Origin: Sphingobacterium sp. UT-1RO-CII-1
GTDB lineage: Bacteria > Bacteroidota > Bacteroidia > Sphingobacteriales > Sphingobacteriaceae
Direction of reading: 5' to 3'
Length of the DNA stretch: 64,000 bases
NCBI RefSeq assembly: GCF_026711005.1
Contig: NZ_JAPPVJ010000005.1
Location: forward strand, 255,257-319,256
Shown piece after piece: positions 1-9,102 of this stretch. The translations under genes and the position numbers were made by a program. Every line of letters begins with the position of its first letter. The stretch's first letter is position 1. The notes beneath the pieces were generated by a model. The model made no database searches. It worked only from the letters and a program-made list of their open reading frames with translations, and was not told the DNA's origin.

Positions 1-2201
1 ATAATAGCACCAGCATTTCGGTCTATCTTTGCCAACTCCGTACCCTTTGCATCGGTAAATGTATAAACGCCATCTGTCTCAGTAATAGTTAATGTGTTAG
101 CATCAAACACAATACCTTGAGCACCGGGTTTTAAAGTGCCATCAGCGGCATAATCGCTCTCATTATAGTATGTGAAAGTACCGTTGCCATTATCTTTAAG
201 AGTAGTGACTGTCTCATTGGCTTTGACAATAGTCTCAAACTTAGAGTTATCAACGTTTACCCAAGTATTTGTAGAATCATCCCATTCTTGGAAGATAACA
301 TCACCAGTAGACTGATCGTAAATGATCTTGGTAAAACCTCCAGTACTCTCTGTTAAATAAGTAATATAATCGTTAATAGTTGGGAAGGTGCGACCATCAA
401 CCTCAATCGGGCCGTTCTGCACGATCTCTTCAAAGTTGTTTACAACACCGCCAACAACATCGATAGCGTAAATACCAGCAGGCAATGCCGTAGGATCAAC
501 AGTAGATGGAACAATACCTCCATTAGCTATTAAATAAGCCTCGGACACATAGTATTGTTTATCATTAACAGTAATAATCTCTGTCTTACTTTCATTAGAC
601 TGGACAATAGTCTCAAACTTAGAGTTATCAACGTTTACCCAAGTATTTGTAGAATCATCCCATTCTTGGAAGATAACATCACCGGTAGACTGATCGTAAA
701 TGATCTTGGTGAAACCTCCTGTACTCTCTGTTAAATAAGTAATATAATCGTTAATAGTTGGGAAGGTGCGACCATCAACCTCAATCGGGCCGTTCTGCAC
801 GATCTCTTCAAAGTTGTTTACAACACCGCCAACAACATCGATAGCGTAAATACCAGCAGGCAATGCCGTAGGGTCAACAGTAGAAGGAACAATACCTCCA
901 TTAGCTATTAAATAAGCCTCAGACACATAGTATTGTTTATCATTAACAGTAATAATCTCTGTCTTACTTTCGTTAGACTGAACAATAGTCTCAAACTTAG
1001 AGTTATCAACGTTTACCCAAGTCTGGCTAGAATCATCCCACTCTTGGAAGATAACATCACCGGTAGACTGATCGTAAATGATCTTGGTGAAACCTCCTGT
1101 ACTCTCTGTTAAATAAGTAATATAATCGTTAATAGTTGGGAAGGTGCGACCATCAACCTCAATCGGGCCGTTCTGCACGATCTCTTCAAAGTTGTTTACA
1201 ACACCGCCAACAACATCGATAGCGTAAATACCAGCAGGCAATGCCGTAGGATCAACAGTAGATGGAACAATACCTTCGTTAGCTGCTAGATAAGCTTCCG
1301 ATACGTAGTATTGCTTACCATCAATAGTGATAATGACAGTTTCGCTTTCATTGCCCTGAACAATATCTTTAAAAGTAATATTCTGAACAACATTGTTATT
1401 ATCTACATAGGTAAATTTATCACCATCGTATGAAACATTCCCTCCTACTGTAGTATTTGTAAGGTTCTGTACCAACTGATCTAGAACTGTTGTATTTGTT
1501 ATAATATCTTGAAAATTATTTACAACATCTGCAGGAACATCAATAGTAACTGCGTCACCTTTTTCATTCGTATAAGTATAAGTACCATCACCATTATTCA
1601 CTAAAGTAGTAACAGTCTCATTAGCTTGAACGATATCACGAATGGTGATCGTCTCTATAGTACCAGTTTCTGTTATATAAGTAAAAGTATTACCATCGTA
1701 GTAAACATTACCTCCCGTTTGTTTTACCAAATTCGTAATCGCATTACGTACACTTTGGTCGTTTAAGATTGTTTCAAACTGATTTATTACATCAGCAGGA
1801 ATATCTATTACTGTTTGGGTACCGTCTTCGGATGTATATGTATATGTACCATCTTCGTTATTAACCAAGGTGGTAATAATATCCGCATGCCCTCCACTTG
1901 TTTCCAGAAGCACCCAACGAGTACCGTCATTATAATAAAGCCCCGGACGTACATTCCCATTTGTCGCGGTATTATAAACCATCATACCTGCCGTATGTTT
2001 ACTTAAAGGAGCTGGATCGGATACAGCCTTTAACTCTAAACGTACATTTAAAAATCCTTTACTTAAACTTTCTAATTCTAAAAGTGCATCCTTGTTTGGT
2101 AGATTTTGAGAGCTTGAACTGCCATCTTTAATCTTCTGTTGCCCGAAGGTATAGCTTGCACTTAGTAAACTCAGGGCACATAAAAACAGTAATTTTTTCA
2201 C
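1..2201 (-). CDS. large secreted repeat-containing surface protein, C-terminus outside window
   Basis: The frame is open from a GTG at 2201-2199 to the window edge, so at least 733 codons are present and the C-terminus is missing. GTG is chosen because it starts directly into a signal peptide (MKKLLFLCALSLL, cut near residue 20). Residues 25-95 resemble the N-terminal cap of many Bacteroidota surface proteins (ALLELESLSKGF, then PGLYYNDGTRW). The rest is a chain of short beta-type modules with DGTYTYT and VVNNFEEIV motifs, rich in Thr, Val, Asn and Asp, including three almost identical 126-residue units. This composition suits an extracellular stalk or adhesin, but that role is inferred. A type IX sorting domain, if any, lies beyond the window. 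The neighbouring lectin-like gene on the same strand may work with it. Confidence 0.8.
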   Translation of the reverse strand, partial: MKKLLFLCALSLLSASYTFGQQKIKDGSSSSQNLPNKDALLELESLSKGFLNVRLELKAVSDPAPLSKHTAGMMVYNTATNGNVRPGLYYNDGTRWVLLETSGGHADIITTLVNNEDGTYTYTSEDGTQTVIDIPADVINQFETILNDQSVRNAITNLVKQTGGNVYYDGNTFTYITETGTIETITIRDIVQANETVTTLVNNGDGTYTYTNEKGDAVTIDVPADVVNNFQDIITNTTVLDQLVQNLTNTTVGGNVSYDGDKFTYVDNNNVVQNITFKDIVQGNESETVIITIDGKQYYVSEAYLAANEGIVPSTVDPTALPAGIYAIDVVGGVVNNFEEIVQNGPIEVDGRTFPTINDYITYLTESTGGFTKIIYDQSTGDVIFQEWDDSSQTWVNVDNSKFETIVQSNESKTEIITVNDKQYYVSEAYLIANGGIVPSTVDPTALPAGIYAIDVVGGVVNNFEEIVQNGPIEVDGRTFPTINDYITYLTESTGGFTKIIYDQSTGDVIFQEWDDSTNTWVNVDNSKFETIVQSNESKTEIITVNDKQYYVSEAYLIANGGIVPSTVDPTALPAGIYAIDVVGGVVNNFEEIVQNGPIEVDGRTFPTINDYITYLTESTGGFTKIIYDQSTGDVIFQEWDDSTNTWVNVDNSKFETIVKANETVTTLKDNGNGTFTYYNESDYAADGTLKPGAQGIVFDANTLTITETDGVYTFTDAKGTELAKIDRNAGAI
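231..1364 (-). repeat. three tandem 378-bp repeats inside the surface-protein gene
   Basis: The phrase agtctcaaacttagagtta recurs at 231, 609 and 987, giving an exact period of 378 bp (126 codons). Units 231-608 and 609-986 are nearly identical. Unit 987-1364 matches well up to about 1270 and then diverges. Each unit encodes the same order of motifs: FETIVQ, QYYVSEAYL, VDPTALPAGIY, VVNNFEEIV, TINDYITYL, FQEWDDS. The reading frame is kept throughout. The near identity at DNA level points to recent duplication or gene conversion. Confidence 0.95.
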
Positions 2202-2682
2202 GGTTATAGTGTTTTAGCAATAATAAAAGTTAATTGTTTGGCGTTAATATTTAGATTGAAAACAAGTGACCACTTATCAAAAAGTGTTGTCTCTAAAAAA
2301 ACTAATTTCACACAGTTAACTTAATGTCTGGTAAATACTTTAAAATTTTAGCGGGTGTTAATTGTACACACCTAAAACTTCTTACTGGCAAATTTACTAT
2401 CAACAAAAATTTATTACATAACCATTTTGACCACATAAAATTCATTTGTAGCTCTCATTCTACAAAATATTGTTCTGTTTTTTTTATTGTAGCTAAAACA
2501 CTACAACATATAAGGCGAGAATAAAAAAAGGCGCTATTTTACATTTTCGCAATCTGCAAAGACACTTATTCAGGAAAGCCAAAAATTTAATTAGAAGTAT
2601 TCCTATGGATATAAGAAATAGAGAAAATATAAAAATCCATTTACAGTATATAAATGGATTTTTATGTAATTCTAAAAACACA
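2202..2682. other. intergenic region between two surface-protein genes
   Basis: This 481-bp AT-rich stretch separates two minus-strand genes. It holds the terminator of the upstream lectin-like gene (2631-2663) and must hold the promoter of the repeat protein. Two short frames (2324-2524 plus, 2493-2681 minus) have no recognisable sequence and I do not call them genes. I see no exact TAnnTTTG box on the minus strand. Confidence 0.5.
2631..2663 (-). terminator. Rho-independent terminator of the lectin-like gene
   Basis: A perfect 13-bp stem pairs 2631-2643 with 2651-2663 around a 7-nt loop. Read on the minus strand it begins 20 nt after the stop at 2683 and its 3' arm ends in a T-rich run (TTTTTATATTTT). 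Confidence 0.75.
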
Positions 2683-5283
2683 TCATTTCATTCTGCTGCG
2701 TATCATAGGATTACTTATAAGCATACAGTTTTTTACAGTAATAGAAACCTCATTGGATAAGGCTTCACAAACTGACGTTTTCGCTTCAAAGTAAGGCATC
2801 GTAACTCGCCTATATTTCCATACTCCTGTCGTACTTTCTGCAATTGGGGTATACTCTATTCCGTCTGCACCATCAATTACAATCCACTCATCTGCAGCTG
2901 GAGATAACTTCTCCCAACGATAAGTTACCCTTGTACCTACGGGCCAATCGGGCGCAGCACCAGCTTCCTTAGATACTATTTTGTTAGGAGCAACTCCTCC
3001 ACAAACTTCCTGCTCTCCTAATAAACTGCCACCTAAAGGAGAGCTTAAAACCACAACCTGCACCTCGACCACATCGCTCTCACATGAACCATTAGTCTGT
3101 GAAACATAGTATCGTGTTGTGCCAGCATTTGTAGTTACAGGGGTAGGGACATTATTAAGAGCCACACCCCCCAAACTGGAATACCACACGACTTTATAAT
3201 CAGGACTAGTGGCCCTTGCATCTAAAGGGGCTGCACTCTCTCCTTGACAATAATAGACCACATTTTTCAAAACCTGAGGAAGCCCAGGAGTAAGCAAAAC
3301 AGAAGTCTTTGCCGAATTATTTCCTCTATTTTCTTCAGGTTCTATGCTAGAAGTTTCTTCACTATCTTTAAAAACTGTCCAATCTCCTCTATCTCTAGTT
3401 CGAGATAGCGTCCCTCTTTCCTGCACTAACCTAACCTGCACTTCATTCGTATAAGAAGCATCTCCTTTTAACTTGAAAGTAAAAGGAGCTAGAGCAGCTC
3501 CTGATTCAAGTGTTTTAGAATCGTTAATTGATAAACCTTGTGTAGGTTTCGTAAATGTCGTTTGATAAATATAAGTGACATAACCCTCGATTGGCGTATT
3601 AAGTTTGCTATCTACCAACTCCCATCCATCTGGCAGTGTAGATGACATGACGGTTGCACCGGGAGGAACAATTTCTGAGAGTTCTAAACGATTAGCAGTA
3701 TATGTTCTTTGCCGAGTTCCCGTACCACTTACAGAAGTTCCCCCATAATTAACGCTACCAATTCCCATATTAGCTACAGTCACTGTAAAGGTATTACCAG
3801 CGATCTCATTTAGACAGGCCTCGTCAACAGTCTTAGAAACAACCAAATCTACGCCCTCAGCAATAACCGGTATCTGTACCGTGCTCGTATTATTCTCCAG
3901 ATCTTCATCTGTTATATCTGTGGGCAAAGCTGTTGCACTATTGATCAGCACGTTCCCCTCGGGAACTTTTAAAAGCCTCCCTTTCACTTTAATGCGTCCT
4001 ATCGTTTTCGCTGCCATATTTAACGTCCCTACAAACTCATTGGTGCTCGATGTCCTTGGAAGACTTGTTCCTGGTAAAAAACCCGAATATTCTATTTCAT
4101 CAATAGCAAACATATCTCGCATAATGAGATTTCCTGCTCCATCTGTAATACGATCTTTAAAATCAACATTCGTTAGACTCGCATCTGTATCGTTATTTAC
4201 TTCAATGCTATAAATTACCTCGTTAGCTTTTCCTTCAGTAACCGTTCGCAAAAAGTCTTTATTCGCCAATTTCGACACCCGTAAATTTCCAGGCGTAGTT
4301 ACAACCAAATTCCTAATCTCATGATAATTCACTGCCCACCCGGTAGATGCTGCAAAACCTACCTTTAAAATTTCAGGTGGTACATCTGTAGTTGTATAGC
4401 TCATCAGCTCTGTGAAAGCAGTTTCGCCCTCGCGCTTCCATCTTAACTTGATTAAATATAAATTATTGGTAGTAGGTGTCACCTCAATCTGTACACGGCG
4501 ATAAAAAATATCATCTGAAGGTCTAGCCGTCGGATAGCTTCCAGAGCTACTACCCGAAGGTTTGTTATAATCAATATGATTTTCCCAACCATTTGCCGCA
4601 TAAGAACTAGCTATAGCATTCGGAGGGACTTCTTTGATAACACCTTTACCTGATCCCGCAATATTAATTCCGGTAAGATAAGCATTTGAAGTACTATTAT
4701 CTTCGGCTGTAGTTTTTCCTCTTATAGCAATTGAGTTTGGTATTTTCGCATTAGACCCCGTAAATTTAGCAGGAGAACTTTTATTAACAAAATTACCAAA
4801 AGCATCAAAACCAATTCCTAGATAACCGTTCTTTAGTCCCGATACCCCAGGTGTACCTTCATGATTACGCGCATAACCTAAAGAACCGCCGTACCCCCCT
4901 AAAGCAAACTCTTGTTCGGAAGTTTTTCCATCAAACAAATATATTGAAAAACCATCACCTCCTTCATTAAGACCGCTTCTTCCATCTTTAGTACGCCACA
5001 TTTTATACTCAAAATCTATTAAAAGGCCTAAAGTAGATGGAAACGTTCGGTTAATGTAAGCGTAACCTTTACGGCTTTGATCATCTGTCGTTAACCTCAA
5101 CCAACCTGCACCAACAGGATCACTGACACCTGAAGTCAATACCGCATCATCGCCTATTTTAATATCCGCTCCCAATTGCCCCCTAAAACTCTCTGTAATG
5201 GTAAACTGCGCATACACGCTTTTTGTAAACACAGTACCCAACAGAATTAAAAAGAGGAGTAAGTAAAATGAAAAGCACTTCAT
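2683..5283 (-). CDS. secreted L-type lectin-like / DUF11 / Ig-like surface protein
   Basis: An 866-residue exported protein with signal peptide 1-25 (ending VYAQ). Residues ~27-330 look like a bacterial L-type (legume-like) lectin domain: GDGFSIYLFDG, LGGYGGSLGYA and YLGIGFDAFGNF are typical carbohydrate-binding strands. Two DUF11-type repeats follow (~335-480, starting LRVSKLANKDFL, and ~485-700, starting DLVVSKTVDEACLN). Then come an Ig-like module (~705-790, YYCQGESAAPLDA) and a PKD-like module (~795-860) with paired cysteines. Such proteins in Bacteroidota are cell-surface adhesins, usually sent out by the type IX system. Here the chain ends soon after the last module (ITVKNC...) with no recognisable sorting domain. 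An adhesin role is inferred. Confidence 0.75.
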   Translation of the reverse strand: MKCFSFYLLLFLILLGTVFTKSVYAQFTITESFRGQLGADIKIGDDAVLTSGVSDPVGAGWLRLTTDDQSRKGYAYINRTFPSTLGLLIDFEYKMWRTKDGRSGLNEGGDGFSIYLFDGKTSEQEFALGGYGGSLGYARNHEGTPGVSGLKNGYLGIGFDAFGNFVNKSSPAKFTGSNAKIPNSIAIRGKTTAEDNSTSNAYLTGINIAGSGKGVIKEVPPNAIASSYAANGWENHIDYNKPSGSSSGSYPTARPSDDIFYRRVQIEVTPTTNNLYLIKLRWKREGETAFTELMSYTTTDVPPEILKVGFAASTGWAVNYHEIRNLVVTTPGNLRVSKLANKDFLRTVTEGKANEVIYSIEVNNDTDASLTNVDFKDRITDGAGNLIMRDMFAIDEIEYSGFLPGTSLPRTSSTNEFVGTLNMAAKTIGRIKVKGRLLKVPEGNVLINSATALPTDITDEDLENNTSTVQIPVIAEGVDLVVSKTVDEACLNEIAGNTFTVTVANMGIGSVNYGGTSVSGTGTRQRTYTANRLELSEIVPPGATVMSSTLPDGWELVDSKLNTPIEGYVTYIYQTTFTKPTQGLSINDSKTLESGAALAPFTFKLKGDASYTNEVQVRLVQERGTLSRTRDRGDWTVFKDSEETSSIEPEENRGNNSAKTSVLLTPGLPQVLKNVVYYCQGESAAPLDARATSPDYKVVWYSSLGGVALNNVPTPVTTNAGTTRYYVSQTNGSCESDVVEVQVVVLSSPLGGSLLGEQEVCGGVAPNKIVSKEAGAAPDWPVGTRVTYRWEKLSPAADEWIVIDGADGIEYTPIAESTTGVWKYRRVTMPYFEAKTSVCEALSNEVSITVKNCMLISNPMIRSRMK

Positions 5284-5450
5284 TTGTTGAACTTAATTAT
5301 AGTTAATCACGCGAAATGACTAAACAATGATGAGAATTACACAAAACGATATACACAAATGTACTCTCATTTTCAACAAATTTTAAAATAGTATTTCAAA
5401 AAATTACATTTAGACAACATGACATTTTACAAGACACAATGCTAAATAAC

Positions 5451-5474
5451 AAAAAACCCGATCAAAAGATCGGG
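5451..5474 (-). terminator. Rho-independent terminator of the fucosidase gene
   Basis: The 7-bp stem cccgatc (5457-5463) and gatcggg (5468-5474) with a 4-nt loop is followed on the minus strand by six T residues. It lies about 25 nt past the stop at 5500. Confidence 0.85.
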
Positions 5475-5499
5475 CCCTAAACTAAAAAAATGAAAAATA

Positions 5500-7752
5500 T
5501 TATTCAAAAAAATCGAGTTCAGCTATAGCTAATGTTTTACCATCACCGGCGATATAAATAGACTCGACACGCACATATCGCGTCTTGACAGTTTTAGAAA
5601 AGCGGTGTGTACGTGTGCTAGGATCATTAATCAGGTTTCCAAACTCAAAAGTTTCGAGGTCTTTCCATACCTTGCCATCTTCACTCACCTTAATTCGCCC
5701 CTTCTCTAACATTCCACGGCTATGGCTAGTTTGAGGTGTGTAAGAAAATGAAGAAAGAACGTGCTCCTTGCCCAAATCTAAGCTAACATGTTGCTCCTTT
5801 CCTGTCTCCTTACTTTGCCAATAGGTGGATACATTTTCATCCCCCAATAGTTCTGCATTATGCTTATCAGCAGCACTGCTTACATCGATAATTTTCCATG
5901 CTTGTTTTACAATACCTACATTTTTTTCAGCCACAGCACCTTTTGTTTGTTGCGTATCAAAGGCAACAGCTTTTACAACTTTGCCAGTTGGTCTAAAAGC
6001 TTCTGTATAAACAGGAGAATGAATAGTGGGTTCTGTGCCGTCTTGAGTAAAGTGTATCTGATAATTAGCTTGCATATTTTTCAATGCATCTTCTCCATGT
6101 GGTTTCCACCCAAAGGTATGTTCATAAGGAACTATAGATAAAAATCCTTCTAGATCTCTTTTAAACATTAACTGTGGAGGTCTAACACGCACGTAATAAG
6201 CACCAATTTCTTTTAAAGCCGGTAAGGCACGACTTTCTTTAACTCTTACTCTAAAACGTGTCGTTTCTACTTCAGGAAAGCGCAAGATGCGTTTATAGCC
6301 AATATTTGTCGTTTCCGCTACTTCTTTCCACTTTCCATCTTTCCAAACATCTAAAGCCAAACGCTCTATCCGCTCGCCATTAGTTGCAACAGCTTCTTGT
6401 ATAATGAAGCGATTTGCCAATATAGGTGTTTCACTTTCAATAATTACTTCATCTGCAGTATTTGTCAACAGATAGGACGTTTCATCTATATTATCTAAGA
6501 TTTCAACTGGCCCTTTTGCTCCCTTTAGAAGATTTACGCCATAGCTCTCACGAATACGTTTTCCTACCTCAGTAAGTACCGACACATCTTCATCAGAGAA
6601 ACGCCCTTCTCTATTTGGAGGGATATTTAGCAAGAATGTGGAATTGCCACCTACTGAACGCTCATAAATATCAAAAACATCATCAGCGCTACGTACTTTT
6701 TGGTGATTATCGTCCCTATAAAACCATCCTTCCCGAATAGATGTGTTGGTTTCTGCCTGTTGATAATGCAAAAACTTACCTTCATAGAGACGATCTCTGC
6801 TTCCTAGGTCTTCATCAGTAAGATCTTTAAAACTTTGCATATTTAGTGGATCTACATCGTAGGGAATAACATTCCATTCTGTACTACGGGTACCACCTGC
6901 CTCATTGCCACACCAACGAATATCTTCTTTTCCGAATATAACAGCTTCAGGCGCCAATTTTCTTATCAACTCCTGCCAAGCTGTATAATTATATTTTTGT
7001 CCTCCTTTGGTTTTAGGATGTGCTCCATCAAACCACACCTCGTGAATAGGACCGTATTCCGTGAGGAGCTCAAACAACTGATTCAGGAAATATTCGTTAT
7101 AATCATCTACCAAAAATTTAAAAGTTGTTTTATTTGCAAACGGACGTCCTTTGACTTGTCTGGGGATGGTACGCTCTGTGTAAGAACTTAGATTACCATA
7201 TAAACCCTTTTCATTTTCTATCTGAAATAAATCTGCTGGAGAAAGGTACACACCCAATTTCAATCCATACTTCTCACAAGATGCCGACAAATCTCTTAAA
7301 ACATCACCTTTACCTTGCTGAAAATTAGTAGACATAATCCCATGATCCGTATATCTACTCTGCCACAAAACAAAGCCATCGTGGTGTTTCACTGTCAAAA
7401 TCACCTTTTTCATACCTGCTTCTTTCATCGTCGCACACCACTGATCCGTATCTAAATTTTTAAGATCAAAAATTGTAGGGTCTTCTTTACCACTTCCCCA
7501 TTCCATTCTAGTAAATGTATTAGGACCAAAGTGAATAAAAGCAATATATTCATTCTTCAATGCGGCATATTGCTGTGGTGTAGGTACGACATGAGCAGCT
7601 TTCTCTAAAATAACAGAGCGGCTATCCGTAGCTAATATAGGATACGTGCTCTTCGTTGGCATCGTATTGCCTTTACCATATTGTTGCGCTAAACCTGTTA
7701 ATGACAAAGCACTGCCTATACAGGCAAATAAAATTTTCTTGTTAATTATCAT
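5500..7752 (-). CDS. secreted alpha-L-fucosidase, GH29, with C-terminal F5/8 type C-like domain
   Basis: A 750-residue exoglycosidase expected to release alpha-L-fucose from glycans in the periplasm or at the cell surface. A signal peptide covers about residues 1-22 (ending GLAQ). The GH29 (beta/alpha)8 domain spans ~50-400: HFGPNTFT, VKHHDGFVLW (His123-His124-Asp125) and EVWFDGA, where Asp242 matches the family's catalytic nucleophile. Middle residues ~405-610 hold beta-rich modules, including a chitobiase-like segment (IHFTQDGTEPTIHS). Residues ~615-750 look like an F5/8 type C (discoidin/CBM32) sugar-binding domain (STYWQSKETGKEQHVSLDLG). Length and order suit multi-domain Bacteroidota fucosidases. 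The divergent AraC gene may regulate it. Confidence 0.9.
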   Translation of the reverse strand: MIINKKILFACIGSALSLTGLAQQYGKGNTMPTKSTYPILATDSRSVILEKAAHVVPTPQQYAALKNEYIAFIHFGPNTFTRMEWGSGKEDPTIFDLKNLDTDQWCATMKEAGMKKVILTVKHHDGFVLWQSRYTDHGIMSTNFQQGKGDVLRDLSASCEKYGLKLGVYLSPADLFQIENEKGLYGNLSSYTERTIPRQVKGRPFANKTTFKFLVDDYNEYFLNQLFELLTEYGPIHEVWFDGAHPKTKGGQKYNYTAWQELIRKLAPEAVIFGKEDIRWCGNEAGGTRSTEWNVIPYDVDPLNMQSFKDLTDEDLGSRDRLYEGKFLHYQQAETNTSIREGWFYRDDNHQKVRSADDVFDIYERSVGGNSTFLLNIPPNREGRFSDEDVSVLTEVGKRIRESYGVNLLKGAKGPVEILDNIDETSYLLTNTADEVIIESETPILANRFIIQEAVATNGERIERLALDVWKDGKWKEVAETTNIGYKRILRFPEVETTRFRVRVKESRALPALKEIGAYYVRVRPPQLMFKRDLEGFLSIVPYEHTFGWKPHGEDALKNMQANYQIHFTQDGTEPTIHSPVYTEAFRPTGKVVKAVAFDTQQTKGAVAEKNVGIVKQAWKIIDVSSAADKHNAELLGDENVSTYWQSKETGKEQHVSLDLGKEHVLSSFSYTPQTSHSRGMLEKGRIKVSEDGKVWKDLETFEFGNLINDPSTRTHRFSKTVKTRYVRVESIYIAGDGKTLAIAELDFFE

Positions 7753-8154
7753 TCAATCTAAATCTTCAGTTTCACACTAGTTATAATACAACCAAAGAAA
7801 AATTCAGCAATTAATATTTAAATATCCTTGGTTTATTAAAATGTAACGCAAGGTAAAAATTCATTGGCTATAAAACTAAAGCAATATTAACTACCTACTT
7901 CATCTAAATTATCCTTTTACAGAAATCATACTGTGAATTGAAAAAATAAGCACTATATATTCTATCTTTACTGTTCAATTGGGTACATTTAATCATTGCT
8001 AAATAAATCTCCCTAGTCAATCATTTTAAATACGGTTATTATATCACAATTTTAGAGCAAGAAATGAGAAGCCAACATTAGCAAAGAATAGCTTTCAAAT
8101 TCACTCAAAAAAGTGACAGCTGTCAACATACAATTTTCAAATCCTGAAGATAAA
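7753..8154. other. divergent intergenic region, fucosidase / AraC gene
   Basis: This 402-bp AT-rich region separates the fucosidase gene (minus) from the AraC gene (plus) and must hold both promoters. A TATCTTTA near 7963 resembles the -7 box (one mismatch to TAnnTTTG), but the matching -33 TTG is about 22 nt away and the position is far from the start codon, so it is weak. No RNA gene or repeat is visible. Confidence 0.4.
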
Positions 8155-9018
8155 ATGAAACCTATTTTCGCCAAAATTTTGAACGATATAGATAGTGAAC
8201 TTTTTGCTATCCGCACATTCTCTAAGCCTGTTTTTGCTACCGAGTTTCACTTTCATAAAGAATGTCAAATAAACTATGTGATGCAAACGACAGGGAAACG
8301 TATTATAGGTGATAGTATTGAACCATTCGAAGAGGGTGAAATAACCTTCTTAGGTTCTAATTTACCCCACGTATGGTATAATGATACATCGGCAGATACA
8401 GAAGAGATTATGGCAACTTCAGTAACATTGTTCATAGATCCGCAAAAACTGATAGAAGCTATGCGGTACTTTTCAAACACTACCGAGTTAGAACAATTTT
8501 TAACCACAGCCAAAAGAGGCATATTATTCCAGAAGTCAGATCAAGAAGCAATTAAAAAAAAGTTACTTAGATTGATTGACTTTACAGGTATCAAACAAAC
8601 TATTGCATTTCTAGAACTCATAGACAGTATGGTAAATGCTCAAGAATACCAACTAATTTCAAGTGCAGGTTTCAGTAACCATTACTCATTAAAAGACAAC
8701 AGTAAAATTGACAAAGTATTCCGTCACATGTTTGACAACTACAACCGAGAAATACCGCTTGAAGAAATTGCACAATTAGCAAACATGACGAAACATGCAT
8801 TTTGTAGGTATTTTAAATCAAGAACACAAAAAAGTTTTATAGAATTTCTTAATGAAATTCGAGTAAGTAATGCTGCACAAATGATGACACAGGAACAAAA
8901 GCTAATCGGTAATATTGCTTACGAATGTGGTTTTGGAAGTTTATCAAATTTCAATAAAGTTTTTAAGTCTATCAAAGGACTTACCCCTAGCGAATATAAA
9001 AAGCAGTTAAACAAATAG
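8155..9018 (+). CDS. AraC-family transcriptional regulator
   Basis: A DNA-binding regulator with an N-terminal cupin-like sensor (residues ~15-110; EFHFHKECQINYVM, PHVWYND) and a C-terminal AraC/XylS domain with two helix-turn-helices (~185-285; IPLEEIAQLANMTKHAFCRYFK and IGNIAYECGFGSLSNFNKVFK). I place the start at ATG 8155 (287 aa) because MKPIFAKI is a usual beginning for this subfamily. An in-frame GTG at 8113 would add 14 residues. It sits between two carbohydrate enzymes transcribed on the other strand, so control of fucoside use is plausible but inferred. Confidence 0.88.
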   Translation: MKPIFAKILNDIDSELFAIRTFSKPVFATEFHFHKECQINYVMQTTGKRIIGDSIEPFEEGEITFLGSNLPHVWYNDTSADTEEIMATSVTLFIDPQKLIEAMRYFSNTTELEQFLTTAKRGILFQKSDQEAIKKKLLRLIDFTGIKQTIAFLELIDSMVNAQEYQLISSAGFSNHYSLKDNSKIDKVFRHMFDNYNREIPLEEIAQLANMTKHAFCRYFKSRTQKSFIEFLNEIRVSNAAQMMTQEQKLIGNIAYECGFGSLSNFNKVFKSIKGLTPSEYKKQLNK

Positions 9019-9037
9019 TTTTTGTCTAACTGCTTAT

Positions 9038-9072
9038 AAAACGATCGAGCTTAATGACTGTCGATCGTTTTT
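9038..9072 (+). terminator. bidirectional terminator between convergent genes
   Basis: A perfect 11-bp stem pairs 9038-9048 (aaaacgatcga) with 9061-9071 around a 12-nt loop. It is T-rich on the plus strand end and, read on the minus strand, ends in TTTT. It lies between the AraC gene (stop 9018) and the convergent gene whose stop is at 9103, so it can serve both. Confidence 0.8.
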
Positions 9073-9102
9073 AACGGTAAAGGGTGATTAATTTCTTAAA
9101 TA

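Noticed and set aside
2324..2681. Two short frames between the surface-protein genes
   Set aside because: Low-complexity composition, overlapping a terminator hairpin, no recognisable motif and no sensible start context.
8113..8154. GTG start for the AraC gene
   Set aside because: In frame but adds residues not typical of the family; the ATG at 8155 is preferred.
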